A DNA stretch of 64,000 nucleotides from Sphingomonas caeni (GCF_026013415.1 NZ_JAPDOK010000009.1:1-64000), one strand, 5' to 3'. Counted from the first letter of the stretch, positions 9,067 to 18,044 are shown. A program made the numbers and translations. Notes: generated by a model from the sequence alone, not told the origin.

Positions 9067-9212
9067 CGTCATCCCGGCGAATGCCGGGAGGAAGAAGGAA
9101 GAGGTTCCGCAAAGACGCGAAGGCGCAAAGGGCGTGACCCTTGCCGAAACCGCTTCGCGTCTTTGCGGAAAATCTAAAAGAAAGCTGGGTTCCCGCTTTC
9201 GCGGGAATGACG
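9067..9212. repeat. BIME-like composite palindromic repeat
   Basis: The outer arms are CGTCATCCCGGC-GAAT-GCCGGGA (from 9067) and TTCCCGCTTTCGCGGGAATGACG (to 9212). Each folds as a small hairpin and together they form an inverted pair. Nested inside is a perfect 16-bp inverted repeat, CCGCAAAGACGCGAAG at 9107-9122 and its complement at 9153-9168. The same CGTCAT-CCCGC motif family recurs at 51297-51407. It lies between greB and slt, and no gene is seen here. Confidence 0.8.
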
Positions 9213-9223
9213 GGAAGAGGAGC

Positions 9224-11230
9224 CTAACCCGGCGTCCGCTTCCCCAGATACCAGCTCAAATTCGCCGGCCCGTGGCTCCGCGCCCGCTCCGGGTTGAGCA
9301 GGTCGTAGACCACCGCGTTCTCGAGCACGCGCTGGACGTAATTCTTGGTCTCGAAGATCGGGATCTTTTCGACCCACAGCACCATGTCGCCGCCGGGCAT
9401 GCGCGGGTCGCCGTTCGCGGCGATCCATTTGTTCACATTGCCGGGCCCCGCATTATACGCCGCCACCGCGAGCGGATAGCTCTGGTAGAGGTCGAACATC
9501 CGCTGGAAATAGGTGCTACCCAGCTGGATATTATAGTCGGTGTCGGTGGTCAGCGCGTCGCGGTTATAGGTCAGCCCCATCTTGCCCGCGGTCTCGCGCG
9601 CGGTGCCGGGCATCAGCTGCATCAGCCCGCGCGCGCCGGCATGGCTCACCGCGGTGCGGTCGAACTGGCTTTCCTGGCGGGCGATGGCGTGGATGATCGT
9701 CCACAGCCCCTGCGATCCATCGGGCACGCGCACCGAGGGATAGCCGGCGGCGGTATAGTCCGACAGCCCGTTCTCGAGTGCGCTGCGGCCCACCATCACC
9801 CCCAGATCGGGCCGCCCGATCGCGCGGCTCAGCTCGGCGGAGAGGATATGGTCGGTGTCGCTGGTCGCATCCTTGGCGATCTGGCGGATGAAGAGCCCCT
9901 GGCTCTCATAATCGCCGAGCGTGCCGAGCAACTGCGCCGCGCGCACCGTCTCGCGCTTGTAGAAGCGGTCGCGCACCGCGGGATCGACCACGCGCGCGGT
10001 GAAATCGGGCGGACGCTTCAGCGCGCGCCCGAGCCGCTCGGTCGCGAGCTGGCCGTAATAGAGATCGGGGAAGCCCGCAGCCTTTTCGAGATAGACGTTC
10101 GCGGTCGCGGCCTGGTTCGAGGCCTCGGCGGCGCGCCCGGCCCAATAGAGCCCCTTCGAATTGGTCTGCGGCGTCTTCGAGCCATGGCCGTAGCGGTCGA
10201 ACATGCCGACCGCGTCGGCGGGCCGCGCGAGCCGGTACATCGCGGTCTGCCCCGCCAGCCACACCAGGCTCGTATAATCGTCGCGCTCGCCATAGGGGCG
10301 GTCGCTGACATCGGTGCCCGCCGGATAGGCGTCGTCGACCTGGCTCGCGATGCGGTAGGCGGTCTCGTACTGACCGTCGGCCAGCGCGCCCTGCGCCATG
10401 CTGAGCAGCAGCTCGTACCATTTCTCGACATGGCCGGGCCGGCTGGTGAGCTGGCGCGGCTGGGCGAGATAGGTGCGCGCCGCCATCAGCTGCGAACTGT
10501 CGCGCAGCCAGCGCGCGCGGTCGGCGATGAAGCCGGGATCGCCCCGCCATGCCGGCTCGGCCGCCGCGCCCTTCTCCCCGGCATCGGGCGCCTTGGTGCG
10601 GAAGGCGATCCGGGCTTCGAACAAGGTGCGCTTGCCCGCCGAGGTCAGCCCGAGCTGGCGCTGCGCCGCGGTGGTCGCGCCCTGCCACAGCAGCATGTCC
10701 ATCCGCACGTCATGATCGTCGAGCGTCAGCGATCCCGCGAATTGCGAGACCAGCTTGGCCTCGTCCGCGGGCCGCAGCACGCCCGCGCGCCAGGCGCGGC
10801 GCGCCTGCTCGCCGGCATCGGCAGGGCGGCCCTGCGCGATCAGCGCCTCGGCGAAGCGGAGATTGCCCGCGGGGGTGAGCGGCGGGAAACGCTCGAAGAA
10901 GCGCACCGTGAGGCCGGGGGACCAGGCGCCGTCGGTAAGGACGGTCTCCGCCGCCGCGCGCCGGCTCGTCTCGCCGGGCCAGCCGGGGTGGAGCAGCATG
11001 AAGTTCGCATAATCGGCAAAGGGCAGATTGTCCGATTGCTGGATCCGCTTCCACTCGATCACCGCGCCTGCAAGCTCGTCCGACTGGATATAGGCCGGCG
11101 GCGTGCGCGGCCCGTCCTGCATCAGCGCGGCGCGGTACCAGTCGATCTGCGCCTGCGTCATCTGCGACGACGCGGCGAGACCCGAAACGCCCACAAGCAA
11201 CAACGCGCTCTTGATCACTGGAGCCAGCAT
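9224..11230 (-). CDS. slt: soluble lytic murein transglycosylase
   Basis: 668 residues, exported (signal peptide about 1-21). A long alpha-helical superhelical region of TPR-like repeats (about 30-500) precedes a C-terminal goose-lysozyme-like domain with IARQESQF, catalytic Glu520, GLMQLMPGTA (535-544) and AYNAGPGNV. It cleaves peptidoglycan glycan strands to 1,6-anhydro products. Divergently transcribed from dapA, with 71 bp between the start codons. Confidence 0.94.
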   Translation of the reverse strand: MLAPVIKSALLLVGVSGLAASSQMTQAQIDWYRAALMQDGPRTPPAYIQSDELAGAVIEWKRIQQSDNLPFADYANFMLLHPGWPGETSRRAAAETVLTDGAWSPGLTVRFFERFPPLTPAGNLRFAEALIAQGRPADAGEQARRAWRAGVLRPADEAKLVSQFAGSLTLDDHDVRMDMLLWQGATTAAQRQLGLTSAGKRTLFEARIAFRTKAPDAGEKGAAAEPAWRGDPGFIADRARWLRDSSQLMAARTYLAQPRQLTSRPGHVEKWYELLLSMAQGALADGQYETAYRIASQVDDAYPAGTDVSDRPYGERDDYTSLVWLAGQTAMYRLARPADAVGMFDRYGHGSKTPQTNSKGLYWAGRAAEASNQAATANVYLEKAAGFPDLYYGQLATERLGRALKRPPDFTARVVDPAVRDRFYKRETVRAAQLLGTLGDYESQGLFIRQIAKDATSDTDHILSAELSRAIGRPDLGVMVGRSALENGLSDYTAAGYPSVRVPDGSQGLWTIIHAIARQESQFDRTAVSHAGARGLMQLMPGTARETAGKMGLTYNRDALTTDTDYNIQLGSTYFQRMFDLYQSYPLAVAAYNAGPGNVNKWIAANGDPRMPGGDMVLWVEKIPIFETKNYVQRVLENAVVYDLLNPERARSHGPANLSWYLGKRTPG

Positions 11231-11301
11231 CTGGACACAATACGAATTCCGCTTCTATCTGCCAGTCCCCATTTCGTTAAATTAGGGATGTTTTCGGGAC
11301 T

Positions 11302-12183
11302 ATGTTTTCCGGCTCGATTCCGGCGCTCGTGACGCCCTTCCGCAACGGCGCCTTTTCGGAGCCGGATTACCGCGACCATGTTGAATGGCAGATTGCTGAA
11401 GGGTCGAGCGCGCTCGTCCCCTGCGGCACCACCGGCGAGGCCGCGACCATGCCCGCGGGCGAGCATTTCGAGGTGGTCCGCGTCTGCGTCGAGCAGGCCA
11501 AGGGCAGGGTGCCGGTGATCGCCGGGGCGGGATCGAACGACACGCAGGTCGCGATCGCCAACTGCAAGAGCGCGAAGCAGGTTGGCGCCGACGCGGTGCT
11601 GATGGTCCCGCCTTACTATAACCGCCCGAGCCAGGAGGGCATCTTCCGCCATTTCGAGGCGGTGGCGGCGCAGTGTGACCTGCCGATCGTGCTCTACAAT
11701 GTCCCCGGCCGGACGGTGACCGACATCAAGCCCGAGACGATGGCGCGGATCGTGAACGCCTTCCCGGGCAAGTTCGTCGCGGTCAAGGACGCGACCGGCG
11801 ACCTCGCCCGCGTCTCCACGCACCGCGCGACCTGCGGGAGTGATTTCGTCCAGCTCAGCGGCAATGACGATCTCGGGCTGGCGTATAATGCGGTCGGGGG
11901 CAGGGGGTGCATCTCGGTCTCGGCCAATGTCGCCCCGCGGCTGTGCGCCGATTTCCAGGCGGCGTGCCAGTCGGGGGATTATGCCAGGGCGCTGGAGTTG
12001 CACGACAAGCTCTTCCCGTTGCACGTCGCCCTCTTCACCGACGCCTCGCCGGGTCCGGTCAAGTACGCGCTGGGCAAGGTGCGCCCGGGCTTCCCGACCG
12101 AGTTGCGGCTGCCGATGACAGAGGCGAACGCGGCGAGCCGGGAGGCGGTCGACGCGGCGTTGAAGCATGCGGGGCTGATCTGA
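11302..12183 (+). CDS. dapA: 4-hydroxy-tetrahydrodipicolinate synthase
   Basis: 293 residues, full length. It condenses pyruvate and aspartate semialdehyde, the first step towards lysine and diaminopimelate for the cell wall. The Schiff-base lysine is Lys162 in VAVKDATGD; the catalytic triad partners are Thr44 (CGTTGE) and Tyr132 (LYNVPGR), with Arg137 and Tyr106 nearby. Divergent from slt. Confidence 0.97.
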   Translation: MFSGSIPALVTPFRNGAFSEPDYRDHVEWQIAEGSSALVPCGTTGEAATMPAGEHFEVVRVCVEQAKGRVPVIAGAGSNDTQVAIANCKSAKQVGADAVLMVPPYYNRPSQEGIFRHFEAVAAQCDLPIVLYNVPGRTVTDIKPETMARIVNAFPGKFVAVKDATGDLARVSTHRATCGSDFVQLSGNDDLGLAYNAVGGRGCISVSANVAPRLCADFQAACQSGDYARALELHDKLFPLHVALFTDASPGPVKYALGKVRPGFPTELRLPMTEANAASREAVDAALKHAGLI

Positions 12184-12238
12184 GTCCGATGTAAAGCTTC
12201 CTTGTGTAAAAGAGGCTTGTCATCGCCTCGCGACTCAC

Positions 12239-12262
12239 CTATGGAAAAGAAGCTTTCCATAG
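12239..12262 (+). promoter_or_regulatory. hairpin at the ribosome-binding site of the membrane/HTH pair
   Basis: CTATGGAAA and TTTCCATAG form a perfect 9-bp inverted repeat with a 6-nt loop, directly followed by the GGGAGGG ribosome-binding site of the gene at 12273. It could be an operator for the adjacent HTH protein or an RNA hairpin limiting translation. A doubled TGTAAA motif lies about 30-50 bp upstream. The role is inferred. Confidence 0.5.
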
Positions 12263-12272
12263 GGAGGGTCCG

Positions 12273-12668
12273 ATGGACTCCGCGATGAAACACGAAATCC
12301 GCCGAATCCTGGTCGTCCAGGGCGGCTGGACCCTGGCCTATGTCCTGGCGATGACCGCGGCGGTCTATGTCGCGATCGGCTATCCGCAGCTCGGCAACTG
12401 GCGCTCGGCGATCATGCTGCTGCCGCTGCTCCCTGCCTTTGGAATCCTGCGCTTCACCATCGCCCAGTTCCGCCGCGGCGACGAGATGGTGCGGAAGAAC
12501 CAGCTGATCGCGGTCGCCTGGGCCTTCGGCATCACCCAGTTCCTGATGGTCAGCTGGTGCCTGCTCGAGGTGGTGGGCTGGCCGCGGCTGCCGATGTGGA
12601 CGGTCTTCACCGCCGTCCAGGCGATCTGGATCACCTGTATCTGGACGCAGGTGCTGCGGTACCGATGA
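12273..12668 (+). CDS. four-helix membrane protein of a membrane/HTH pair
   Basis: 131 residues with four predicted transmembrane helices (about 12-36, 43-62, 76-97 and 105-125) separated by short charged loops (RRGDEMVRKNQ). No family is recognised with confidence. GGGAGGG precedes the ATG. Its stop overlaps the start of the next gene (ATGA), so it is coupled to a small HTH regulator; such pairs usually have the regulator control its own operon. Confidence 0.82.
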   Translation: MDSAMKHEIRRILVVQGGWTLAYVLAMTAAVYVAIGYPQLGNWRSAIMLLPLLPAFGILRFTIAQFRRGDEMVRKNQLIAVAWAFGITQFLMVSWCLLEVVGWPRLPMWTVFTAVQAIWITCIWTQVLRYR

Positions 12669-12856
12669 GGAATATTCTCAAGGAACTCCGCGCGCAGCGG
12701 GGCTGGTCGCAGGTCGATCTGGCGGCGAAGCTCCAGGTTTCGCGCCAGACGGTCAACGCGATCGAGAATGGCCGCTACGACCCCAGCCTGCCGCTCGCCT
12801 TCGACATCGCCATCCTGTTCGAAATGCCCATCGAGGCACTGTTCTTCAAAGACTGA
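12665..12856 (+). CDS. short Cro/C1-type HTH regulator
   Basis: 63 residues, little more than one DNA-binding domain: LKELRAQRGWSQVDLAAKL and QVSRQTVNAIENGRYDPSL form the helix-turn-helix, and FEMPIEALFF closes the domain, typical of YozG-like XRE proteins. It overlaps the upstream membrane protein by 4 bp. Probably an autoregulator of the pair; its target site is unknown, though the palindrome at 12239 is a candidate. Confidence 0.9.
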   Translation: MRNILKELRAQRGWSQVDLAAKLQVSRQTVNAIENGRYDPSLPLAFDIAILFEMPIEALFFKD

Positions 12857-12874
12857 TTTCACTCGAGGAGACGA

Positions 12875-14641
12875 ATGATGACCCATGCAAAGCGCCTTGT
12901 GGCGCTGACGGTGGCGCTCGCCCTGGTGACTCCCGGCTTCGCCGCCGATCCGCACCAGTCCGCACCCGTGCCCGACCGCGCAGCAATCGAAGCGCGCGAA
13001 GCGGCGATCTTCCCCACCGCCGTCCGCGAGGTTCGCAGCGAGCGCGGCATCGTCGCAGGCACCGCATCGCCGATCGCGGTGGAGGCGGGCGCGCAGGTGC
13101 TCCGCGAAGGCGGCACCGCCGCCGACGCCGCCGCCACCACCGCGCTGGTGCAGGTGACGACGATGCTCGGCGCCAATGTCTCGCCTGCCGGCGTGCTCCA
13201 GCTCGTCTATTACGAGGCGCGGACCGGCAAGGTGCATGTGCTCGACGCGGGCTGGGGAACGTGGCGCGGCGAAACCTCGCCCGCGACGATCCCGGATACC
13301 GATCTCAGCCTCGTCACCGGCCGCGCGGCGACGCTCAAGCCCGGCCCCGCGGGCCGCAAGATGCTGGTCCCCGGCTTCATGGCCGGGATCGAGGCGATGC
13401 ACACGCGCTTCGGGCGCTTGCCGTTCCGCCGCCTCTTCGATCCGGCGATCTGGTACGCCGATCATGGCGTGCCCGTGACGGGGCTGCTCGCCGCCTATTT
13501 CTCGATCGGCACCGCCAAATTGATGGAAACCCCCGAAGGCCGCCGCTTCGCCAAGCCCGGCGGCGCCGATTTCCCCAAGCTGGGCGAGCGCTATCTTCAG
13601 CCCGAGCTGGCCAACCTCTACAAGGCCGTCGCCGCCCATGGCGCGCGCGAAATGTATCGCGGCCGCTGGGCCCGCCACTATGTCGATGCGGTCCGCTCCG
13701 CCGGGGGCGCAGCGGCAATGGCGGACATGCGGGCCTATGCGCCACGCTGGGGCAAGCCGCTGGAGACCGCGTTCGACGGCGCGACCGTCATGGGGCCCGA
13801 CGCCCGGAACACCAGCAGCTGCGCGGCGCTCGAAGCGCTCAACCTGATCGGTCATGCGAAGGCGGTGGGGGAGGCGGAAGCCTTCCGCGCCACCGCGCTG
13901 GCGCTCCGCGTGGCGATATTCAGCCATTGGGGGCCTGCGGCTGCCGCGTTCGAAAAGGCGGCCGGCATCGGCGGAAGCTGCACGGCGCGGATGAGCCCTG
14001 CTTATGGCAGCATCGCATCGGGCGCGATGGAGACGATGCTGGGCGGCACCGCCGATCCCGCACCCGAGGGGCATCACAGCGCGTCGGTGGTGGTAGTCGA
14101 TCGCTGGGGCAATGTCGCCGCGTTGGTCCATTCGAGCAACACCGCGGTCTGGGGCGATTCGGGAATGGTGGTCGATGGCGTGCCGCTCCCTGTCCCGGCG
14201 AGCAATTACCGCCACCTGCTCGTGGGTCTCACCCCGGGTGCGCGCGTGCCGAGCGACATGGCTCCGGTGATCGTCCTCCAGGGCGGCAAGCCCGTCCTCG
14301 CGGTGGCGACCATCGGATCCTCGGTGGTGCCCGAAACCGTCCGCCTCGTCGCAACGCTGGGCCGGCCGGGCAGCCTCGCGGCGATTCTCGGCGCGCCGCC
14401 GCTGCTGCTCAACTATGAGGAGCAGAGCCTGCCGCTGATGGGCCGCGAGGAATTCGTCCCCGCCGGCCGCTATTCGCCGGCGATGCTCAACGCGGTACGG
14501 GCAGGGGGGCTGCGCGTCCGCGAAGTCGATGCCCAGCGCGCGCTTTACGTTCGCGGCACCGCCGCGGTGGCCAGGATCGGCGGGGGAGACCGGCGCAGCG
14601 CCGAAGTTCCCGGCGTGCTGACGTTCGCCGCGGCCGAATAG
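12875..14641 (+). CDS. divergent gamma-glutamyltransferase-like exported protein
   Basis: 588 residues with a signal peptide (about 1-23). It has the Ntn-hydrolase architecture of gamma-glutamyltranspeptidases: GGTAADAAATTAL near residue 80, then a self-processing region before SVVVVDRWGNVAAL (404-417). The canonical nucleophile motif TTH aligns with Ser402-Ala403-Ser404, so the usual threonine is missing, and the GSPGG and GGGGF motifs are also replaced. It may be a serine-type relative, act on other substrates, or be inactive. It lies 18 bp after the HTH gene and between dapA and smpB. Confidence 0.8.
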   Translation: MMTHAKRLVALTVALALVTPGFAADPHQSAPVPDRAAIEAREAAIFPTAVREVRSERGIVAGTASPIAVEAGAQVLREGGTAADAAATTALVQVTTMLGANVSPAGVLQLVYYEARTGKVHVLDAGWGTWRGETSPATIPDTDLSLVTGRAATLKPGPAGRKMLVPGFMAGIEAMHTRFGRLPFRRLFDPAIWYADHGVPVTGLLAAYFSIGTAKLMETPEGRRFAKPGGADFPKLGERYLQPELANLYKAVAAHGAREMYRGRWARHYVDAVRSAGGAAAMADMRAYAPRWGKPLETAFDGATVMGPDARNTSSCAALEALNLIGHAKAVGEAEAFRATALALRVAIFSHWGPAAAAFEKAAGIGGSCTARMSPAYGSIASGAMETMLGGTADPAPEGHHSASVVVVDRWGNVAALVHSSNTAVWGDSGMVVDGVPLPVPASNYRHLLVGLTPGARVPSDMAPVIVLQGGKPVLAVATIGSSVVPETVRLVATLGRPGSLAAILGAPPLLLNYEEQSLPLMGREEFVPAGRYSPAMLNAVRAGGLRVREVDAQRALYVRGTAAVARIGGGDRRSAEVPGVLTFAAAE

Positions 14642-14650
14642 AAATGGGGC

Positions 14651-14673
14651 GGGGCGCTTCCCTCAAGCGCCCC
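14651..14673 (+). terminator. hairpin after the gamma-glutamyltransferase-like gene
   Basis: GGGGCGCTT and AAGCGCCCC form a perfect 9-bp stem with a 5-nt loop, 10 bp after the stop codon. No T-run follows, so it may end transcription only weakly or protect the 3' end. Confidence 0.5.
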
Positions 14674-14695
14674 GACCCCCTACATGCGCTCGCCC

Positions 14696-15175
14696 ATGGC
14701 CCGTCCGCGTCCCGCAACCGAAAAGCTCAAGACCGTCGCCGAGAACCGGCGCGCGCGGTACGAGTATTTCATCGAGACGATCTATGAGGCGGGAATCGCG
14801 CTTACCGGCACCGAGGTGAAGTCGTTGCGCTTCGGCGAGGGATCGATCGCCGAGGCCTATGCCGAGGTGAAGGACCGGCAGGTGTGGCTGGTCAACGCCA
14901 ACATCCCCGAATTCTCCCACGGCAACCGCTTCAACCACGAGCCCAAGCGGCCCCGTAAATTGCTCCTTCATGAGCGGGAAATAAACAAGCTCCATGGCGC
15001 GGTGGCGCGGGAGGGTATGACGCTCGTCCCGCTGTCCATCTATTTCAACGGGCGCGGGCGGGCGAAGGTCGAGCTCGCGCTCGCCAAGGGCAAGAAGGTG
15101 CATGACAAGCGCGAGACCATCAAGGAACGCGACTGGAAGCGCGATCAGCAGCGGATCATGCGCGATCGCGGTTGA
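14696..15175 (+). CDS. smpB: SsrA-binding protein SmpB
   Basis: 159 residues. It binds tmRNA and brings it to stalled ribosomes for trans-translation. The conserved core is clear: [42 protein letters not shown] and the C-terminal [17 protein letters not shown] that reaches the decoding centre. The start at 14696 ([18 protein letters not shown]) matches relatives; an ATG four codons earlier is possible and neither has a strong ribosome-binding site. tmRNA itself is not in the window. Confidence 0.96.
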   Translation: MARPRPATEKLKTVAENRRARYEYFIETIYEAGIALTGTEVKSLRFGEGSIAEAYAEVKDRQVWLVNANIPEFSHGNRFNHEPKRPRKLLLHEREINKLHGAVAREGMTLVPLSIYFNGRGRAKVELALAKGKKVHDKRETIKERDWKRDQQRIMRDRG

Positions 15176-15200
15176 AGCACCCCGCGGGCGCATCCGCCGG

Positions 15201-15755
15201 ATGGTCGACAAGGCGACGCCGACCAAGGAGTCAGTCGCCTCGAACCGCTGGCTCAAGCCCGTCGCCGATCGCGTGCTCCACTCGTCGCTGTGGCGCTTCA
15301 ATCGCCGCTCGGTGCCGCGCGGGGTCGCGCTCGGCATGGTGACGGGCATCCTCGTGCCGATGGGCCAGATCCCTGCCTCGGCGGTGTTCGCGCTGCCGAT
15401 CCGCGCCAATATCCCCGCCGCCGCGGCCACCACCTTCCTCACCAATCCCTTCACGACTCCTCCGCTCTGGGTCGCGGCCTATTATCTCGGCAGCTGGATG
15501 CTCGGGCAGAAGGCGTCGAAGCACGGGCCCGGCCTTCCCGAGACCGGCTGGATCGACTGGCTGCTCCATCAGGCGGGCCCGGCGACGCTCACGGGACTCG
15601 TGACGATCACCGCCGCGCTCACCTTGCTGGGATATTTCGGAACGCAGCTCATCTGGCGCTGGTGGATCGCGCGAAAATGGAAGCGCCGGTCGGAATCGCG
15701 CAAGGAAATGTTGCGAAACGCATCAGTTTTGCAAGAGTCCGAAAGTCCGGCCTGA
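15201..15755 (+). CDS. DUF2062 membrane protein
   Basis: 184 residues. RRSVPRGVALGMVTGILVPMG and FLTNPFTTPPLWVAAYYLG are the DUF2062 hallmarks, with three or four transmembrane helices and a basic C-terminal tail (WKRRSESRKE). Function of the family is unknown. It follows smpB by 25 bp and probably shares its transcript. Several starts are possible; 15201 leaves a normal N terminus. Confidence 0.85.
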   Translation: MVDKATPTKESVASNRWLKPVADRVLHSSLWRFNRRSVPRGVALGMVTGILVPMGQIPASAVFALPIRANIPAAAATTFLTNPFTTPPLWVAAYYLGSWMLGQKASKHGPGLPETGWIDWLLHQAGPATLTGLVTITAALTLLGYFGTQLIWRWWIARKWKRRSESRKEMLRNASVLQESESPA

Positions 15756-15830
15756 ACCCCCTGCACGATCGATTGACGGGCCGTATCAGGCGGCTAAGAC
15801 GGCGCGTCCTAATCTCAGGGGAAACACCCA

Positions 15831-17915
15831 ATGCGTCGCACCTTGATCATCGCCGGCCTGCTCTCCGGCACCGCAGCGCTCGCCGCCTGCGCCGCCCATG
15901 AAGCACCCCCGGCGCCCATCGCCGAAGTGCCCGTCGTCGCCGCCGCGCCGACCCCGCCGCCGCCTCCGCCGCGCCCGCAGCCGACCTTCGGCACCTTCGG
16001 CTTCGACGTCGCCGGCATGGACCGCAGCGTCACCCCGGGCGACAGCTTCTATAATTTCGCGAACGGCACCTGGGCGAAGAACACCCCGATCCCCAGCGAC
16101 AAGGCCAATTACGGCGCGTTCAACCTGCTCGCCGACCTGTCGCAGAAGCGCACCAACCAGATCCTCGAGGAGCTGAAGGGCGATCCCAATTCGAAGATCG
16201 GCGTCGCCTATTCGACCTATCTCGACACCGCGACGATCGAGGCGAAGGGCCTGGCGCCGATCAAGCCCTGGCTCAACCAGATCGCGGGCCTCAAGGGCAA
16301 GGCCGGCTATCCGGCGCTGCTCGCCCAGGCCGACCGCAACGGCGTCCGCATCCCGTTCGGCTGCTTCGTCAACCAGGACGACAAGAACCCCGAAGTCTAT
16401 GTGCTCAACATGGGCCAGGGCGGCCTCGGCATGCCCGACCGCGACTATTATCTCTCGACCGACGCCAAACTGGTCGAGACCCGTGCGGCCTATCTCAAGC
16501 ACATCACCAACGTGCTGACCCTTGCCGGCGAGCCCAACGCTCCGGCGCGCGCCGCGGCGATCCTCGCCTTCGAGACCAATATCGCCAAGGTCAGCTGGAC
16601 GCGCATCGACAGCCGCGACGCCAACAAGACCTACAATATGATGACCGTCGCCGAGCTCAAGAAGAAGGCTCCGGGCTTCGACTTCGCGGCCTATTATGCG
16701 GGCATCGGCGCCAATGTCGACAAGGTCATCGTCGCCCAGCCGAGCGCGATCACCGGCATCGCCAAGCTGATCCGGACCACCCCGCTCGCGGTGCTCAAGG
16801 ACCAGCTGCTCGTCCGCTCGCTCGACAGCTTTTCGGACGTGCTCCCCACCGCTTTCGACAAGGAAAGCTTCTCCTTCTCGGGTACCGTGCTCTCGGGCAC
16901 GCCCGAGCAGCAAGTCCGCTGGAAGCGCGCGTCGGACTGGACCGCGGGCGCGCTCGAGGACGAGGTCTCGAAAATCTATGTGGCGAAATTCTATCCGCCC
17001 GAGACCAAGGCCAAGGCCGACCAGCTCGTCAAGAACGTCATCGCCGCGATGGACCGCCGCATCGACAAGCTCGACTGGATGGCGCCCGAGACCAAGGTGA
17101 AGGCGCATGCCAAGCTCGCCGCCTTCACCCCGAAGATCGGCTATCCCGACCGCTGGCGCGATTATTCGAGCCTGACGATCACGTCCGGGGATGCGTTCGG
17201 CAACAAGCTGCGCGCGAACAACTGGGCACATGAGGAGAATATCGGCCATCTCGGTAAGCCGATCCAGCGCTGGGAATGGGGCATGACTCCGATGGAAGTG
17301 AACGCCTATGCCAATTTCGGCATGGTCGAGATCGTCTTCCCCGCCGCGATCCTCCAGCCGCCCTTCTTCGATCCGAACGCCGACGACGCGGTCAATTATG
17401 GTGGCATCGGCGCGGTGATCGGGCACGAGCTCAGCCACCATTTCGACGACCAGGGCGCCAAGTACGACGCCACCGGCAAGCTCACCGACTGGTGGACGCC
17501 GCAGGACGTGGCGAACTTCAAGCAGCGTACGGATGCGCTGGTCGCCGAATATGACCAGTATGAGCCGCTGCCGGGCATGCATGTGAAGGGGGCGCTGACG
17601 CTCGGCGAGAATGTCGCCGATCTCGCGGGCCTGACGGTCGCCTATGACGCCTATCATTATTCGCTGGGCGGCCAGGACGCGCCGGTGATCGACGGCTTTA
17701 CCGGCGATCAGCGCTTCTATCTCGGCTGGGCCCAGGTGTGGCGCCGCAACTATCGCGAGGCGAACCTGCGCCAGCGCCTCCTGACCGACCCGCATTCGCC
17801 GTCCGAGCAGCGCGCCGCGGTCGTCCGCAACCTCGACCCCTGGTACGCGGCTTTCTCGCCCGATCCGGCGTCGAAGCTGTTCCTGACGCCGGCGAACCGC
17901 GTGCGGATCTGGTAA
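15831..17915 (+). CDS. M13 family metallopeptidase, lipoprotein
   Basis: 694 residues. The lipobox LAAC puts the lipidated cysteine at residue 20, followed by a Pro-rich linker, so it is anchored in the envelope. The neprilysin-like zinc site is HELSH (His532, Glu533, His536) with ENVAD (Glu593, Asp597), and NAYANFGMVEIVFPAAIL is the upstream substrate-binding strand (NAYxx motif). It cleaves oligopeptides. Similar to PepO proteins. Followed by a palindromic repeat that may stop transcription. Confidence 0.95.
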   Translation: MRRTLIIAGLLSGTAALAACAAHEAPPAPIAEVPVVAAAPTPPPPPPRPQPTFGTFGFDVAGMDRSVTPGDSFYNFANGTWAKNTPIPSDKANYGAFNLLADLSQKRTNQILEELKGDPNSKIGVAYSTYLDTATIEAKGLAPIKPWLNQIAGLKGKAGYPALLAQADRNGVRIPFGCFVNQDDKNPEVYVLNMGQGGLGMPDRDYYLSTDAKLVETRAAYLKHITNVLTLAGEPNAPARAAAILAFETNIAKVSWTRIDSRDANKTYNMMTVAELKKKAPGFDFAAYYAGIGANVDKVIVAQPSAITGIAKLIRTTPLAVLKDQLLVRSLDSFSDVLPTAFDKESFSFSGTVLSGTPEQQVRWKRASDWTAGALEDEVSKIYVAKFYPPETKAKADQLVKNVIAAMDRRIDKLDWMAPETKVKAHAKLAAFTPKIGYPDRWRDYSSLTITSGDAFGNKLRANNWAHEENIGHLGKPIQRWEWGMTPMEVNAYANFGMVEIVFPAAILQPPFFDPNADDAVNYGGIGAVIGHELSHHFDDQGAKYDATGKLTDWWTPQDVANFKQRTDALVAEYDQYEPLPGMHVKGALTLGENVADLAGLTVAYDAYHYSLGGQDAPVIDGFTGDQRFYLGWAQVWRRNYREANLRQRLLTDPHSPSEQRAAVVRNLDPWYAAFSPDPASKLFLTPANRVRIW

Positions 17916-17921
17916 GCCAAT

Positions 17922-18044
17922 CTCCCTCTCCCATCGGGAGAAGGAAGGGGCCCGCGCCGAAGGCGTGGGAAGGGTGAGGGCAGCCTGTCCTCACCCTTCC
18001 GCGCCTCCGGCGCTCCCTCCCTCTCCCAAGTGGGAGAGGGATTT
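17922..18044. repeat. palindromic dispersed repeat, copy 2
   Basis: Closely related to 8022-8172: it opens TCCCTCTCCC-ATC-GGGAGA, contains GCGCCGAAGGCG and the GGGAAGGGTGAGG/CCTCACCCTTCC pair, and closes CCTCTCCC-AAGT-GGGAGAGGGATTTT. It is about 30 bp shorter than copy 1 in the middle. The final stem plus T-run could terminate the M13 peptidase transcript. Confidence 0.8.

Noticed and set aside
12273..12856. Membrane/HTH pair as a toxin-antitoxin system
   Set aside because: The membrane protein has four helices and 131 residues, not a small toxin, and the HTH protein resembles plain regulators; no direct sign of toxicity.
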